20,628 bases of DNA, taken from an archaeon (GTDB lineage Archaea > Nanobdellota > Nanobdellia > SCGC-AAA011-G17 > PNOQ01). Positions 6,624 to 13,037 of this stretch are shown in pieces. The notes under the pieces are model-generated. The model was given only the letters and a program-made list of their open reading frames with translations, did not search any database and was not told the origin of the DNA. Made by a program: the position numbers and the translations under genes. The stretch lies in NCBI GenBank assembly GCA_021107835.1, contig JAIOSD010000046.1, forward strand, positions 1-20,628. The letters run 5' to 3'. Within the stretch, counting starts at the first letter, position 1, and the number at the start of each line of letters is the position of its first letter.

Positions 6624-6635
6624 AACACAGTCCGA
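6624..6635 (+). repeat. Terminal inverted repeat, left
   Basis: AACACAGTCCGA, reverse complement of 7709-7720; followed by two additional TCCGA copies within 30 bp. Confidence 0.85.
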
Positions 6636-6720
6636 ATAAATAAAGTTATCCGAAAACTGTCCGAATAGTTTTTAATTTGTTAGATAAAGGTAGTTTATTT
6701 TTTGTTTTATTAAACCAAAA

Positions 6721-6730
6721 GATTTATATA
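6721..6730 (+). promoter_or_regulatory. TATA box of the passenger gene
   Basis: GATTTATATA followed by CCCCCC; centred 26-27 nt before the ATG at 6753, which predicts a leaderless mRNA. The core TTTATATACCCCC is identical to the promoter of the candidate RNA at 10375-10388. Confidence 0.7.
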
Positions 6731-6752
6731 CCCCCCTCCAGTAACTAAAATT

Positions 6753-7133
6753 ATGAAATTAAATGATCCCTCATTGGAAAAATTAGCCGTCATACCTATC
6801 GGAGAAGATGGAACTTCTAGCGATGGTGTGCAGAAAATAGTTGGAAAGGCTGGAAAAAAGAATTTTCAAGGTTCGTTAGTTGATGCAAGAGTTGTTACTA
6901 ATTATCAAAAGACTTTGAAAAAAGGTACTATAACTCGTACTGCTTTGGTTCATGCAATTGGTGTTGGTCATGATAATCACTTCTCAAATACATATACTGG
7001 TGGGGGCATTTGGGATTTAGGTAGTGAAGGACCTGTACCTGCATTGTATGTTGTTGATGGACCTTATAGGAATGATGGAAATTCAGTTACTGCAATAAGG
7101 CTTGATGAAGTAGAATCTTTTGAAACCTTATAA
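6753..7133 (+). CDS. Hypothetical passenger protein of the mobile element
   Basis: 126 residues, no family recognised. Soluble, glycine-rich, no cysteine, no signal peptide. Notable stretches are AVIPIGEDGTSSDGVQKIVGKAGKKNF (quoted in part: IPIGEDGTSSDG), ALVHAIGVGHDNHF with two histidines, and YTGGGIWDLGSEGPVPALYV, all of which look like a compact beta-rich domain rather than a DNA-binding protein. It lies between the inverted repeats of the element, on the strand opposite to the transposase remnant, with its own near-ideal archaeal promoter and a leaderless ATG. It is therefore cargo, not a transposition gene. Possible roles (defence, addiction, stress) are open. Confidence 0.65.
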   Translation: MKLNDPSLEKLAVIPIGEDGTSSDGVQKIVGKAGKKNFQGSLVDARVVTNYQKTLKKGTITRTALVHAIGVGHDNHFSNTYTGGGIWDLGSEGPVPALYVVDGPYRNDGNSVTAIRLDEVESFETL

Positions 7134-7169
7134 AAACTTTTATTGTATCTATCTTACATCAGAAAAAAA

Positions 7170-7631
7170 CTAAGAATACTTCCCAATTACTGTAATATTG
7201 TAAACTAAAGCCTTCAAAAGAACTTCAACATCTTGTGCAGTTTCTTTTCTTGATCTTAGATAATTAAGATTTTTTCTTTTTATTGTTGAAAAAACTCCTT
7301 CAACTATGACCCTGAACCGATAAGTCTGATTCCAAATCTCTTTTTGTTCTTTATACAGTTTTAACTTTTCTCTCCACAGATCACTCTTTGCCCTTTTGAA
7401 AGTAGCATTTGATCTAAAGTTAATGAATGCATTTATTATACCATGTTCTTTGCATAAGGCATAATTATCTTTTCCAGAGTAACCGGCATCAGCAATTAAA
7501 GTTTTAACATTAAAACCATTTTTTACAATCCCATTCACAAAATCTATGAAATGGATGCCGATCATGTGAGTGCTTGGAGCAAGGGTGGAAAAACCGACAT
7601 CAAAAACTGCTAAATGCTTTGTAAGACCCAT
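7170..7631 (-). pseudogene. Truncated DDE transposase (IS4/IS5-like), C-terminal part
   Basis: 153 residues that align by eye to the C-terminal half of a DDE transposase: LIADAGYSGKDNY with the second catalytic aspartate D48, and RFRVIVEGVFSTIKRKNLNY with the glutamate E111, then a helical tail. The region carrying the first catalytic aspartate and the DNA-binding N-terminus is absent: only about 90 bp separate its ATG from the element end. The frame itself is intact, so the fragment could still be made as a short protein, for instance as an inhibitor or end-binding factor, but on its own it should not catalyse transposition. Upstream sequence AAATTATTTATT could serve as a TATA box, or the duplicated sigma TATA copy at 7721-7729 could. 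Confidence 0.8.
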
Positions 7632-7708
7632 AATAGAGCAAAAGGGAATAAATAATTTTCGGACACTTATCGGACAGAAGATTAACTAATCGGACGTATT
7701 GATCTTTA

Positions 7709-7720
7709 TCGGACTGTGTT
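7709..7720 (-). repeat. Terminal inverted repeat, right
   Basis: TCGGACTGTGTT on the plus strand, the reverse complement of 6624-6635, with three further TCGGAC copies inside it (7659, 7670, 7690). Confidence 0.85.
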
Positions 7721-7729
7721 TTTTTATAG
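7721..7729. repeat. Target site duplication, right (TTTTTATAG)
   Basis: Same 9 bp as 6615-6623. On the minus strand this is a second copy of the sigma gene TATA box (CTATAAAAA), here attached to the original upstream flank and pointing into the element. Confidence 0.8.
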
Positions 7730-7749
7730 ATATTCTGCTCATTAAATCT

Positions 7750-8121
7750 CTATATCTTTTTATTCTTGTTTGTAAATATATATTCCCTTTTTAGAATTAA
7801 GATTGCTATGATAATTATTCCTGCTATTGTTAAGATTGATGTTAAAAGGTTTATTTTCATCCCTAATAGATTTAGGTAGAATATGATTAAAGGTACTATT
7901 GCTATGCTTAAAGCGAATGAAAGTGCTATTCTTTCTATTATATCTATTTTCTTGAAGAATATAAAAGAGATTATATATCCTGGAAGGAATAAGACGTAAG
8001 GGGTTCCTAGCGTGATTCTTAGTGATTCTAATATTGTTAAATTTGTTAGTAGTGTTAAAGCTATTGTTAGTATTACTAATATTCCTGCTATTGTTAGTAT
8101 TTTATTTTTCATCTTCCTCAA
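7750..8121 (-). CDS. DUF1616-like membrane protein
   Basis: 123 residues, with about four membrane helices. Residues 33-80 carry the pattern seen at the start of DUF1616 proteins: LRITLGTPYVLFLPGYIISF, then IIERIALSFALSIAIVPLIIFYLN. Full DUF1616 proteins of archaea are usually longer and can carry an extracellular part, so this is a short membrane-only version. Its function is unknown. The start MRKMKNK overlaps the end of the preceding gene (8102-8476) by 20 nt; the internal ATG of residue 4 at 8112 is an alternative start. Last gene of a four-gene minus-strand operon whose first member is an anchored extracellular protein. Confidence 0.7.
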   Translation of the reverse strand: MRKMKNKILTIAGILVILTIALTLLTNLTILESLRITLGTPYVLFLPGYIISFIFFKKIDIIERIALSFALSIAIVPLIIFYLNLLGMKINLLTSILTIAGIIIIAILILKREYIFTNKNKKI

Positions 8122-8476
8122 GTATTAAGTATGATAGTAGTATTATTAATATTCCTGCTATTATTGATATTATGTAAGATAGGTAATTTAAATCTGCTGT
8201 TTTATACTTTATTATTATTGCTCCTAAAATTCCTAAAGCGTATATTAAGTAATAGTCTGATTTCTTTGTTTTTTCTTTTACTTTCTTTTTTACTGTGAAA
8301 ACGTCTAGAATTCCTGCTGCTATTGTTAAGATTAGTAAATAATTTAGATTTAAGTAGGTTGATACGAATCCTGTGTAGATCTGTTCTATTAGTAAAAGTA
8401 TTAGGTATGTGATTAATAGAGTCTGGAATAAGTGTGATATTATTTCTGCTTTGTGGCCTTTTATTTTCATTTTCAT
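8102..8476 (-). CDS. Four-helix membrane protein, unknown function
   Basis: 124 residues. Hydrophobic helices at about 15-33, 42-58, 76-91 and 97-117, with a basic loop KKKVKEKTKKSDYY between the second and third and an acidic tail EEDEK. No family recognised. It begins 17 nt after the Nudix gene stop and overlaps the DUF1616-like gene, so it is cotranscribed. A glutamate (E31) and tyrosines at membrane borders are the only polar features. Possibly a partner of the DUF1616-like protein in the membrane. Confidence 0.6.
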   Translation of the reverse strand: MKMKIKGHKAEIISHLFQTLLITYLILLLIEQIYTGFVSTYLNLNYLLILTIAAGILDVFTVKKKVKEKTKKSDYYLIYALGILGAIIIKYKTADLNYLSYIISIIAGILIILLSYLILEEDEK

Positions 8477-8493
8477 TCTTTTAGTATTTTTAG

Positions 8494-8958
8494 TTAGAGT
8501 CTTCTATAACTTTCTATGTCTTTTGTAAATGGTTTTCCGCTGTTTATTATTTCTATAGCCTTGTCAACAGTCATAGTTCTTTTTCCATCCCATCCCGCTT
8601 CCCCACTTTTGGGATCTCCAGGGGGATTAACCAATTCATTTACCACCCCCACAAAAAAATACAGCTCTTCACCTTTAAATTTTTCATATCTTCTTTTTTG
8701 TTTTTTTGTTTTTGCCCATTCCTTATCCCATAAAGAATGTAGAACCTCTTTTTCTTTTAATTTTTCAGTAGTTTTCACGCCCGCTTCTTCATATGCTTCC
8801 CTAAGCAAAGCCCTTTCTGGATTTTCTTTTTTATCAACTCCACCCCCTGGGAGTTCTAGATATCCCTTTCCAGTATCTCTTGCGACAATTTTACCATCTT
8901 TACATATGAAGTATCCTTCACAGTTTTTTCTATACGGCAGTTTCTCTCTTGATTTCAT
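8494..8958 (-). CDS. Nudix hydrolase
   Basis: 154 residues with a full Nudix box G39-x5-E45-x7-R53-E54-A-Y-E57-E58-A-G60-V61 (the catalytic helix reads REAYEEAGV), preceded by YLELPGGGVDKKENPERALL. Nudix enzymes split nucleoside diphosphates linked to another group, with Mg2+ bound by the box glutamates. A C-terminal segment with MTVDKAIEIINSGKPFTKDIE resembles the ends of bacterial-type Nudix enzymes. The substrate cannot be read from sequence. It overlaps the preceding gene by 4 bp (ATGA) and lies in a surface-protein operon, which hints at a nucleotide-sugar or housecleaning role, weakly. Base composition is slightly more GC-rich than its two neighbours. Confidence 0.88.
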   Translation of the reverse strand: MKSREKLPYRKNCEGYFICKDGKIVARDTGKGYLELPGGGVDKKENPERALLREAYEEAGVKTTEKLKEKEVLHSLWDKEWAKTKKQKRRYEKFKGEELYFFVGVVNELVNPPGDPKSGEAGWDGKRTMTVDKAIEIINSGKPFTKDIESYRRL

Positions 8959-10277
8959 ATTAATGCGGGTTTGTAAACTGTTATGTTAATATAGTCAATT
9001 GGAATTGTGTAGTTTTTATATTCTTCCTTTCCTAAGTGGGGGATGTTGAAGAGTAGTGATAGTTTGTTGTCTTTTATGTATAAATCTTCTATGTTGAACG
9101 TTGTTTCTGTTATTATGTATTCTCCTTCTTTTATTGGTTCTATATAGTTTGTTATAATATAATCTGCTTGTTCATAATTTTCTAAAGGGATTATTGTATT
9201 TGTAAAAGGATTAAAATAATTTTCTTCGTTTAATGCTAAGTATCCTGTTGATTCTACAATTATATCATTTTCTGGGAATGTTAAAGTGGTTGGTTGGTTT
9301 AGAATTAGTGTTTGAGATTTGTGTTTATCTTCTAATTCTATTTTAGTTTCTCCGTATGTTATGTTTTGTATTCCTTGATTGTGGTATGTTAGTAGGTTTA
9401 TGCTTTTAGATTCGGTGTAGATTTTAGATTGTTTTGTTTCTTGGTTGTATAGTTTGTTATCTGCTAAGAACAGTCTCTTTGAAACTATTTTATTTGTGTT
9501 TATTTTTATTTCTCTTATTAATCCGTCAAAACTTGAAAATTCTAATTTGTAAATTCCTTTTTGTAAGTTTGCTGTTAATATGGTTTGTTGTATTATTGCT
9601 GGTTCTTTGCTTATGTTGATTATATTATCATCTTCTATTGTTGTGTTTATTATTTCACTGTTATTTATATCTTTAATTGTAATTGTTAGGGGATCTTCAC
9701 CTTCATACCAATTAATATCTTGTTTTTTGATTTGAATGTCTATTGGTTGTTCTGTGTAGAAGTAAAAAGTGTGTTGGCCCCTTAATGTTGTATTTATTGT
9801 TGTTTGTTTTTCTTCGTAATTATCGGGGTAATTTGGAGTTAGGGTTAGTTCTTGTTCTGTAGCTATAATTATGTTTGTTTCTGTTATTTCTTGGTTTACT
9901 TTTTTGTTTGTTAAATTTATTTTTGGGTTGTATATTAAGTTGTATTTATAGTGCCAATCTTCTCTATCTTTTGCACCTATTGATATCTTTTCATTTTCTA
10001 TATTTGAGGGTTTTATTTTTGTTTTTATTGTAACTGTTTTTGAATTTGTTGGTATGTTTACATTGAAATAAACTAAATTGTTTGTTAAATTTCTTTGGTT
10101 ATCGTATTTTTCTGAAATTCTGTTTAATGGCGAGAGGTAGTCCTTTTCATCTCCTATGTTGTAAACAGTGTTGAAAGTTTGTTCTACTAAGAAGTTTTGG
10201 TATACAACTAAAATTATTAATGCTATTGGAATTATGTAATTTATCTTTTTTATGTGTTTTTTATGCTTTTTTTTCAT
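8955..10277 (-). CDS. Membrane-anchored extracellular protein, unknown
   Basis: 440 residues. A strongly basic start (MKKKHKKHIKKINY) is followed by one hydrophobic helix (about 14-30, IIPIALIILVVYQNFLV), which is an uncleaved type II anchor or signal peptide. The remainder is a long beta-rich extracellular part, rich in threonine, asparagine and isoleucine with many N-x-S/T sequons (for instance NRT-like NLTNN, NTTL, NITK), as in archaeal surface glycoproteins. No catalytic motif is visible. First gene of the operon; the TATA box (10299-10306) is at the leaderless distance from the ATG at 10277. Likely cell-envelope protein and candidate substrate for the glycosylation genes of the window (inference). 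Confidence 0.7.
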   Translation of the reverse strand: MKKKHKKHIKKINYIIPIALIILVVYQNFLVEQTFNTVYNIGDEKDYLSPLNRISEKYDNQRNLTNNLVYFNVNIPTNSKTVTIKTKIKPSNIENEKISIGAKDREDWHYKYNLIYNPKINLTNKKVNQEITETNIIIATEQELTLTPNYPDNYEEKQTTINTTLRGQHTFYFYTEQPIDIQIKKQDINWYEGEDPLTITIKDINNSEIINTTIEDDNIINISKEPAIIQQTILTANLQKGIYKLEFSSFDGLIREIKINTNKIVSKRLFLADNKLYNQETKQSKIYTESKSINLLTYHNQGIQNITYGETKIELEDKHKSQTLILNQPTTLTFPENDIIVESTGYLALNEENYFNPFTNTIIPLENYEQADYIITNYIEPIKEGEYIITETTFNIEDLYIKDNKLSLLFNIPHLGKEEYKNYTIPIDYINITVYKPALI

Positions 10278-10298
10278 AATATTTTGTTTATTTTGTTA

Positions 10299-10306
10299 TA
10301 TATAAA
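10299..10306 (-). promoter_or_regulatory. TATA box of the 10277 operon
   Basis: Minus strand TTTATATA within AAGTTTATATATAAC; its centre is 25 nt before the ATG at 10277, predicting a leaderless mRNA. Confidence 0.7.
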
Positions 10307-10329
10307 CTTTTTAGTTATTACCTAATTTT

Positions 10330-10354
10330 TTGTGCAGATTAAACTTATTGTGCA
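10330..10354. repeat. TTGTGCA direct repeat between divergent promoters
   Basis: TTGTGCA occurs at 10330-10336 and 10348-10354, 18 bp apart, between the minus TATA box at 10299-10306 and the plus TATA box at 10375-10383. It could be a shared regulatory site; too short to be sure. Confidence 0.3.
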
Positions 10355-10374
10355 AAGCAAATAGAAAAAGAAAT

Positions 10375-10383
10375 ATTTATATA
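10375..10383 (+). promoter_or_regulatory. Plus-strand TATA box without a following ORF
   Basis: ATTTATATA followed by CCCCC, as in the passenger gene promoter at 6721-6736. Predicted transcription start is about 10405. No protein gene follows on this strand. Confidence 0.65.
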
Positions 10384-10404
10384 CCCCCACATTAGTATAT
10401 TTTA

Positions 10405-10491
10405 GTTGCATATAAAATCCTTCTTGAAAGGACCTATTGCTTTGGCGGTAGGGTTTGACGAGTAAGGAAGGTTTTGTAACACTAAATTTTT
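10405..10491 (+). ncRNA. Candidate structured small RNA
   Basis: About 85 nt behind a strong TATA box. Two stems can be drawn: an outer stem 10412-10423 with 10467-10477 (A-U-rich lower part, CCTTC with GAAGG upper part, one bulged base) and an inner 8-bp stem 10433-10440 with 10445-10452 (CCUAUUGC / GCGGUAGG) closed by a UUUG loop. Between them are purine-rich internal strands, GA at 10431-10432 and GUUUGA at 10453-10458, that resemble a kink-turn with a 4-nt bulge. An ACA follows the outer stem at 10479-10481, then T5 at 10487-10491 as a possible terminator. The region is GC-richer than its surroundings. Not recognised as C/D or H/ACA guide, riboswitch or tRNA. A 13-codon ORF from TTG at 10425 exists but is probably chance. 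Confidence 0.5.
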
Positions 10492-11156
10492 ATTCCTTGT
10501 ATAATTTTGTTTTTTATGATTTCTATATATTCATCATTTTTATTTTCAATTGACTGATAAATGGCCCCACAAATTAAATCTGTTGCTTGTAACTCTTCGT
10601 TTAGTCTTGAATTTACCGAATCTACCTTAACAAGTAACTTTTTTTTCAATTTCTGATTAAGCTTGTAATCTTCATAATTTGCCCGTTTAAATAGAATTGT
10701 ATTTCCTTCTTTATTTTCTTTATAGTCTACAAGCGAAAAAAATGCAGGTATATCTCCGAAAAAATCTAAGTCTGAAGTTACTTGTGTTGGTCCTTGCCCA
10801 TCATTTTTTTCTATAATGTGATGGAATAAACTCCCTATAATTACTTCTTTATCAGTTAATTTTAAATTTTTACCTTGTTTCTTCATGGCAATATAATATA
10901 TATTTAGATTTATACTAACAATTTCTTTTAGAGTATCTTTAAGAATATTCTTATCTGGGAATGATGAGAATTTTAGTTCCCCCCCATGTTGAGCAAGCCA
11001 TTTAGCACATTTTCTTTTATTTAGAAGTCTTTGTTTTGCCTTTCTTATAATTTTATTTAATTTCTTTTTTTGTCGGGTACAAACTAAACACATTACCAAA
11101 AATTTGGATCCTTTGGCACCACAGTCACCACTTTCATCAAGATATGCAAATTCCGT
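10482..11156 (-). CDS. DUF3800 protein with apparent ACG start codon
   Basis: DUF3800 proteins are of unknown function, predicted to have an RNase H-like fold, and are common in phages and mobile or defence regions. The N-terminal signature EFAYLDESGDCG (D7-E8-S9-G10), the middle GGELKFSSF and the C-terminal LQATDLICGAIYQSIENKN all fit. The frame has no ATG, GTG or TTG before the signature: an in-frame TAA stands at 11157-11159 and the next codon is ACG (11154-11156), followed by GAA TTT GCA. AGGTGA (11162-11167) lies 5 nt before the ACG, ideal for a Shine-Dalgarno site. ACG is therefore taken as the start, giving 224 residues. A TTG at 11097-11099 would remove the signature. Either a true rare start, or a recently disabled gene. 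Confidence 0.7.
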   Translation of the reverse strand, partial: TEFAYLDESGDCGAKGSKFLVMCLVCTRQKKKLNKIIRKAKQRLLNKRKCAKWLAQHGGELKFSSFPDKNILKDTLKEIVSINLNIYYIAMKKQGKNLKLTDKEVIIGSLFHHIIEKNDGQGPTQVTSDLDFFGDIPAFFSLVDYKENKEGNTILFKRANYEDYKLNQKLKKKLLVKVDSVNSRLNEELQATDLICGAIYQSIENKNDEYIEIIKNKIIQGIKI

Positions 11157-11161
11157 TTATT

Positions 11162-11167
11162 TCACCT
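11162..11167 (-). promoter_or_regulatory. Shine-Dalgarno site of the DUF3800 gene
   Basis: Minus strand AGGTGA, whose TGA is the stop codon of the nuclease gene, 5 nt before the ACG codon at 11154-11156. It decides the start of the DUF3800 gene and indicates coupling to the nuclease gene. Confidence 0.6.
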
Positions 11168-11404
11168 TTTTTTGTTATATATAACCTCGGCAACAACACG
11201 ATTGTAGGATCTTCCCTTTGGAACAATTGTTATTCTTTTTCCTTTTAATCTTTGTAATTTGTTTTTTGCGGCGGAATAACCCCGTTGTCCTTTTTCTGGC
11301 GCGTCTACATTCGCTAACCTAATATAACGTGTTCCCCTAATTTGATTTCTAACCTCTAATGTATCCCCATCTATAGCCCGTTTAACAGTTCTTGTAATAG
11401 TCAT
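11162..11404 (-). CDS. Minimal staphylococcal-nuclease-like protein (SNase domain)
   Basis: 80 residues, hardly more than half a usual SNase domain, yet with the expected active-site elements: AIDGDTLEV (D12, D14, T15), YIRLANVDAPEKG (R29, D34, E37) and a GRSYNRVVAEV segment with R69. In Staphylococcus nuclease the equivalent Asp, Arg, Glu and Arg bind Ca2+ and the phosphate of DNA or RNA. The C-terminal helices of the family are missing, and no signal peptide is seen, so it would act inside the cell. A Shine-Dalgarno AGAGGTT (11408-11414) precedes the ATG, one of few genes here with one. Cotranscribed with the DUF3800 gene behind it. Confidence 0.85.
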   Translation of the reverse strand: MTITRTVKRAIDGDTLEVRNQIRGTRYIRLANVDAPEKGQRGYSAAKNKLQRLKGKRITIVPKGRSYNRVVAEVIYNKKR

Positions 11405-11435
11405 TTTAACCTCTAATAATTATACAAGAATCAAT

Positions 11436-11447
11436 CATTTATAATAG
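11436..11447 (-). promoter_or_regulatory. TATA box of the nuclease/DUF3800 operon
   Basis: Minus strand CTATTATAAATG; predicted start near 11415, leaving a leader of about 11 nt that includes the Shine-Dalgarno sequence. Confidence 0.5.
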
Positions 11448-11472
11448 TTATTATGGTCCTTGACAACCTATT

Positions 11473-13005
11473 TCAGCAAGTGTATTGGTAGATTTTGTTG
11501 TTTTTTTGTGCGTAGTATGTTGTGAAACAACTTTTAAATTGTTTTAAATTGTCTGGTTGTTGTTGTCCTATGAAAATATATAGTGGTTTGTTGTATTCAT
11601 CTAGGAATTTTTTTATTTCTTTTAGATTTTTTGTTTTCCAGAAAGTTGCCCATTGTGTCTGGTTGTGTTTATTATAATCGAATAATCCAGGTGCTATTGT
11701 TTTTCTATTTGAATATCCTATTATATACGGTGAGTATATTGATGTTGTGGACATTACATAAGCGTTTTCTTCTGTGTTTTGTAAGTATTGTATTGTATTT
11801 AGTTCTTCTTCTGAGATTAGTGGTTTTGCATTTATTGCTTCTTGTGTTGCTAGAATTCCTGCTGAGAGCAAGAGTAATATTGTTATTATTGTTCCTAAAC
11901 GTTTTTTGTTTTGTATAAGTAACGAGAATCCAATTGCTGCTAAGATTATTAATCCAATATCTAACATTATTATGAATCTGTTGTAAAAGAAAAATTGGAA
12001 GTAAACTATTGCTAAGCTTAACATTGTGTAAATTGTTATTAAATTGAATTGTTTATTTTTAATTAAGTAGAATAATCCTAGAATTGCTAATGGTAAATAT
12101 GGAAGTATTGAATACTGATATGTGAAAAAGTCTATGAATGTTCCTGGAGATTGTCCTGGCTGAGTATAACCCTGTATTAATGGCTCGAAAACTATTAGTA
12201 TTTCTTGAGAGAATCTTCCTAAATAGAATAAAGCTGTTAGTGCTAAGATAATTATTCCTTTTATTATGTTTTGTTTTTTGTTTTTGTTTAAAATTGTGTA
12301 GATTAAGAAAGTTAAACCTAGTAAGTAAAATGTTGGTCTGTGGATAGCTCCTGTTAAAGTTGCTAAAATTATAAATAGTTTTGTTTTGTTTTTTTTGTGT
12401 GCGTAGAATGAAAAGAGTAAAAGTGCTAAAGCTATAATGTTTTTATAATACATATACCAAAAAGTTTTAAATTGGATTAGTGAGACTGAGTAGATTACTA
12501 TCGCTAGAATTGCTGTTGATTTGTTTGTGTATTCTTTTGTTGTTATGTAGATTGCTAATGCTAGTATTATTGTGAAAAGGATTAAGATTGATGTTAGTAT
12601 TGTATCTGTTGTGAAGAATTGTTTTAGAACTTGTGTTAAATAAATAAATCCTGGCTCTGTTGTTACTCCTGTAAAAATCCATTGTGGTAGGTTTGTTAGG
12701 TTTACTTCTATTATTGCTTTGTAGATCCCTGCATCATATCCTAGGGGGATTTTGTTATTTATGTATGGGATTACTCTTAGTGTTAGAGTTATTAGTATTG
12801 CTAATGGTAAAAAAATATAGTGTGCTTTTTTATTTATTTTTAGTTTGTTTTGTTTTATTGTTGTAATTCCTAAGATTGCTATAATTATCGCTGCTATATG
12901 AAATTGTAGTGAAAATTTGTTTAATATTCCTAATGTTGTTAGAAATATTATTATTGCGTATATTGTTAATAGTTGTAAGTATGTGTTGTTAAGTATTGTT
13001 TTCAT
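11473..13005 (-). CDS. GT-C fold membrane glycosyltransferase
   Basis: 510 residues with about eleven or twelve membrane helices and a soluble C-terminal tail of about 100 residues. After the first two helix pairs lies an extracellular loop with PYINNKIPLGYDAGIYKA (D91), the position where GT-C enzymes (PMT, ArnT, AglB and relatives) place the catalytic or metal-binding aspartate. These enzymes transfer sugars from polyprenyl-phosphate donors outside the membrane. The tail (TIQYLQNTEENAYVMSTTSIYSPYIIGYSNRKTIAPG) resembles the soluble part of archaeal and bacterial GT-C proteins. The amino-acid composition is extremely rich in isoleucine and threonine. It has its own TATA box (13028-13037), leaderless. 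Sugar and acceptor are unknown. Confidence 0.72.
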   Translation of the reverse strand: MKTILNNTYLQLLTIYAIIIFLTTLGILNKFSLQFHIAAIIIAILGITTIKQNKLKINKKAHYIFLPLAILITLTLRVIPYINNKIPLGYDAGIYKAIIEVNLTNLPQWIFTGVTTEPGFIYLTQVLKQFFTTDTILTSILILFTIILALAIYITTKEYTNKSTAILAIVIYSVSLIQFKTFWYMYYKNIIALALLLFSFYAHKKNKTKLFIILATLTGAIHRPTFYLLGLTFLIYTILNKNKKQNIIKGIIILALTALFYLGRFSQEILIVFEPLIQGYTQPGQSPGTFIDFFTYQYSILPYLPLAILGLFYLIKNKQFNLITIYTMLSLAIVYFQFFFYNRFIIMLDIGLIILAAIGFSLLIQNKKRLGTIITILLLLSAGILATQEAINAKPLISEEELNTIQYLQNTEENAYVMSTTSIYSPYIIGYSNRKTIAPGLFDYNKHNQTQWATFWKTKNLKEIKKFLDEYNKPLYIFIGQQQPDNLKQFKSCFTTYYAQKNNKIYQYTC

Positions 13006-13027
13006 TAAAAATTAAGTTAATTAATGG

Positions 13028-13037
13028 ATTTAAATTA
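13028..13037 (-). promoter_or_regulatory. TATA box of the GT-C gene
   Basis: Minus strand TAATTTAAAT, centred 26-27 nt before the ATG at 13005, overlapping the stop codon of the preceding DUF2283 gene. Confidence 0.5.

Larger units (their letters stand above)
6624..7720. mobile_element. 1097-bp non-autonomous insertion element with passenger gene
   Basis: The ends are inverted repeats AACACAGTCCGA (6624-6635, and 7709-7720 on the minus strand; a further TAAA matches with one base gap). A 9-bp direct repeat TTTTTATAG flanks it. Inside both ends lie further GTCCGA/TCCGA copies: 6630-6635, 6649-6653 and 6659-6664 on the left, and in inverted orientation 7659-7664, 7670-7675, 7690-7695 and 7709-7714 on the right, as expected for transposase binding sites. 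It contains a plus-strand gene unrelated to transposition (6753-7133) and a C-terminal transposase remnant on the minus strand (7170-7631). The size and missing catalytic N-terminal part suggest that it needs a transposase supplied from elsewhere. Confidence 0.85.

Noticed and set aside
8516..8989. Plus-strand ORF of 157 codons opposite the Nudix gene
   Set aside because: Opposite strand has a complete Nudix box; the plus frame has no family features.
10425..10466. 13-codon ORF starting TTG inside the candidate RNA
   Set aside because: Rare start, no ribosome binding site, and the region folds as RNA; an open stretch of this size is expected by chance.
10405..10491. H/ACA guide RNA, because ACA follows the outer stem
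   Set aside because: The distance from ACA to the possible guide pocket and the short inner stem do not fit archaeal H/ACA geometry; no C/D boxes either.
10482..11156. Frameshift in the DUF3800 gene
   Set aside because: Recounting the A5 run at 11098-11102 shows that the DESG signature and the rest are in one frame; only the start codon is abnormal.
11460..11488. TTGACA followed 17 nt later by TATTGG, possible sigma-70 promoter
   Set aside because: The -10 match is poor (TATTGG), it lies at the end of the convergent GT-C gene and no plus-strand gene follows.
11583..12866. Several plus-strand ORFs opposite the GT-C gene
   Set aside because: Antisense images of an isoleucine-rich membrane protein; no start signals.
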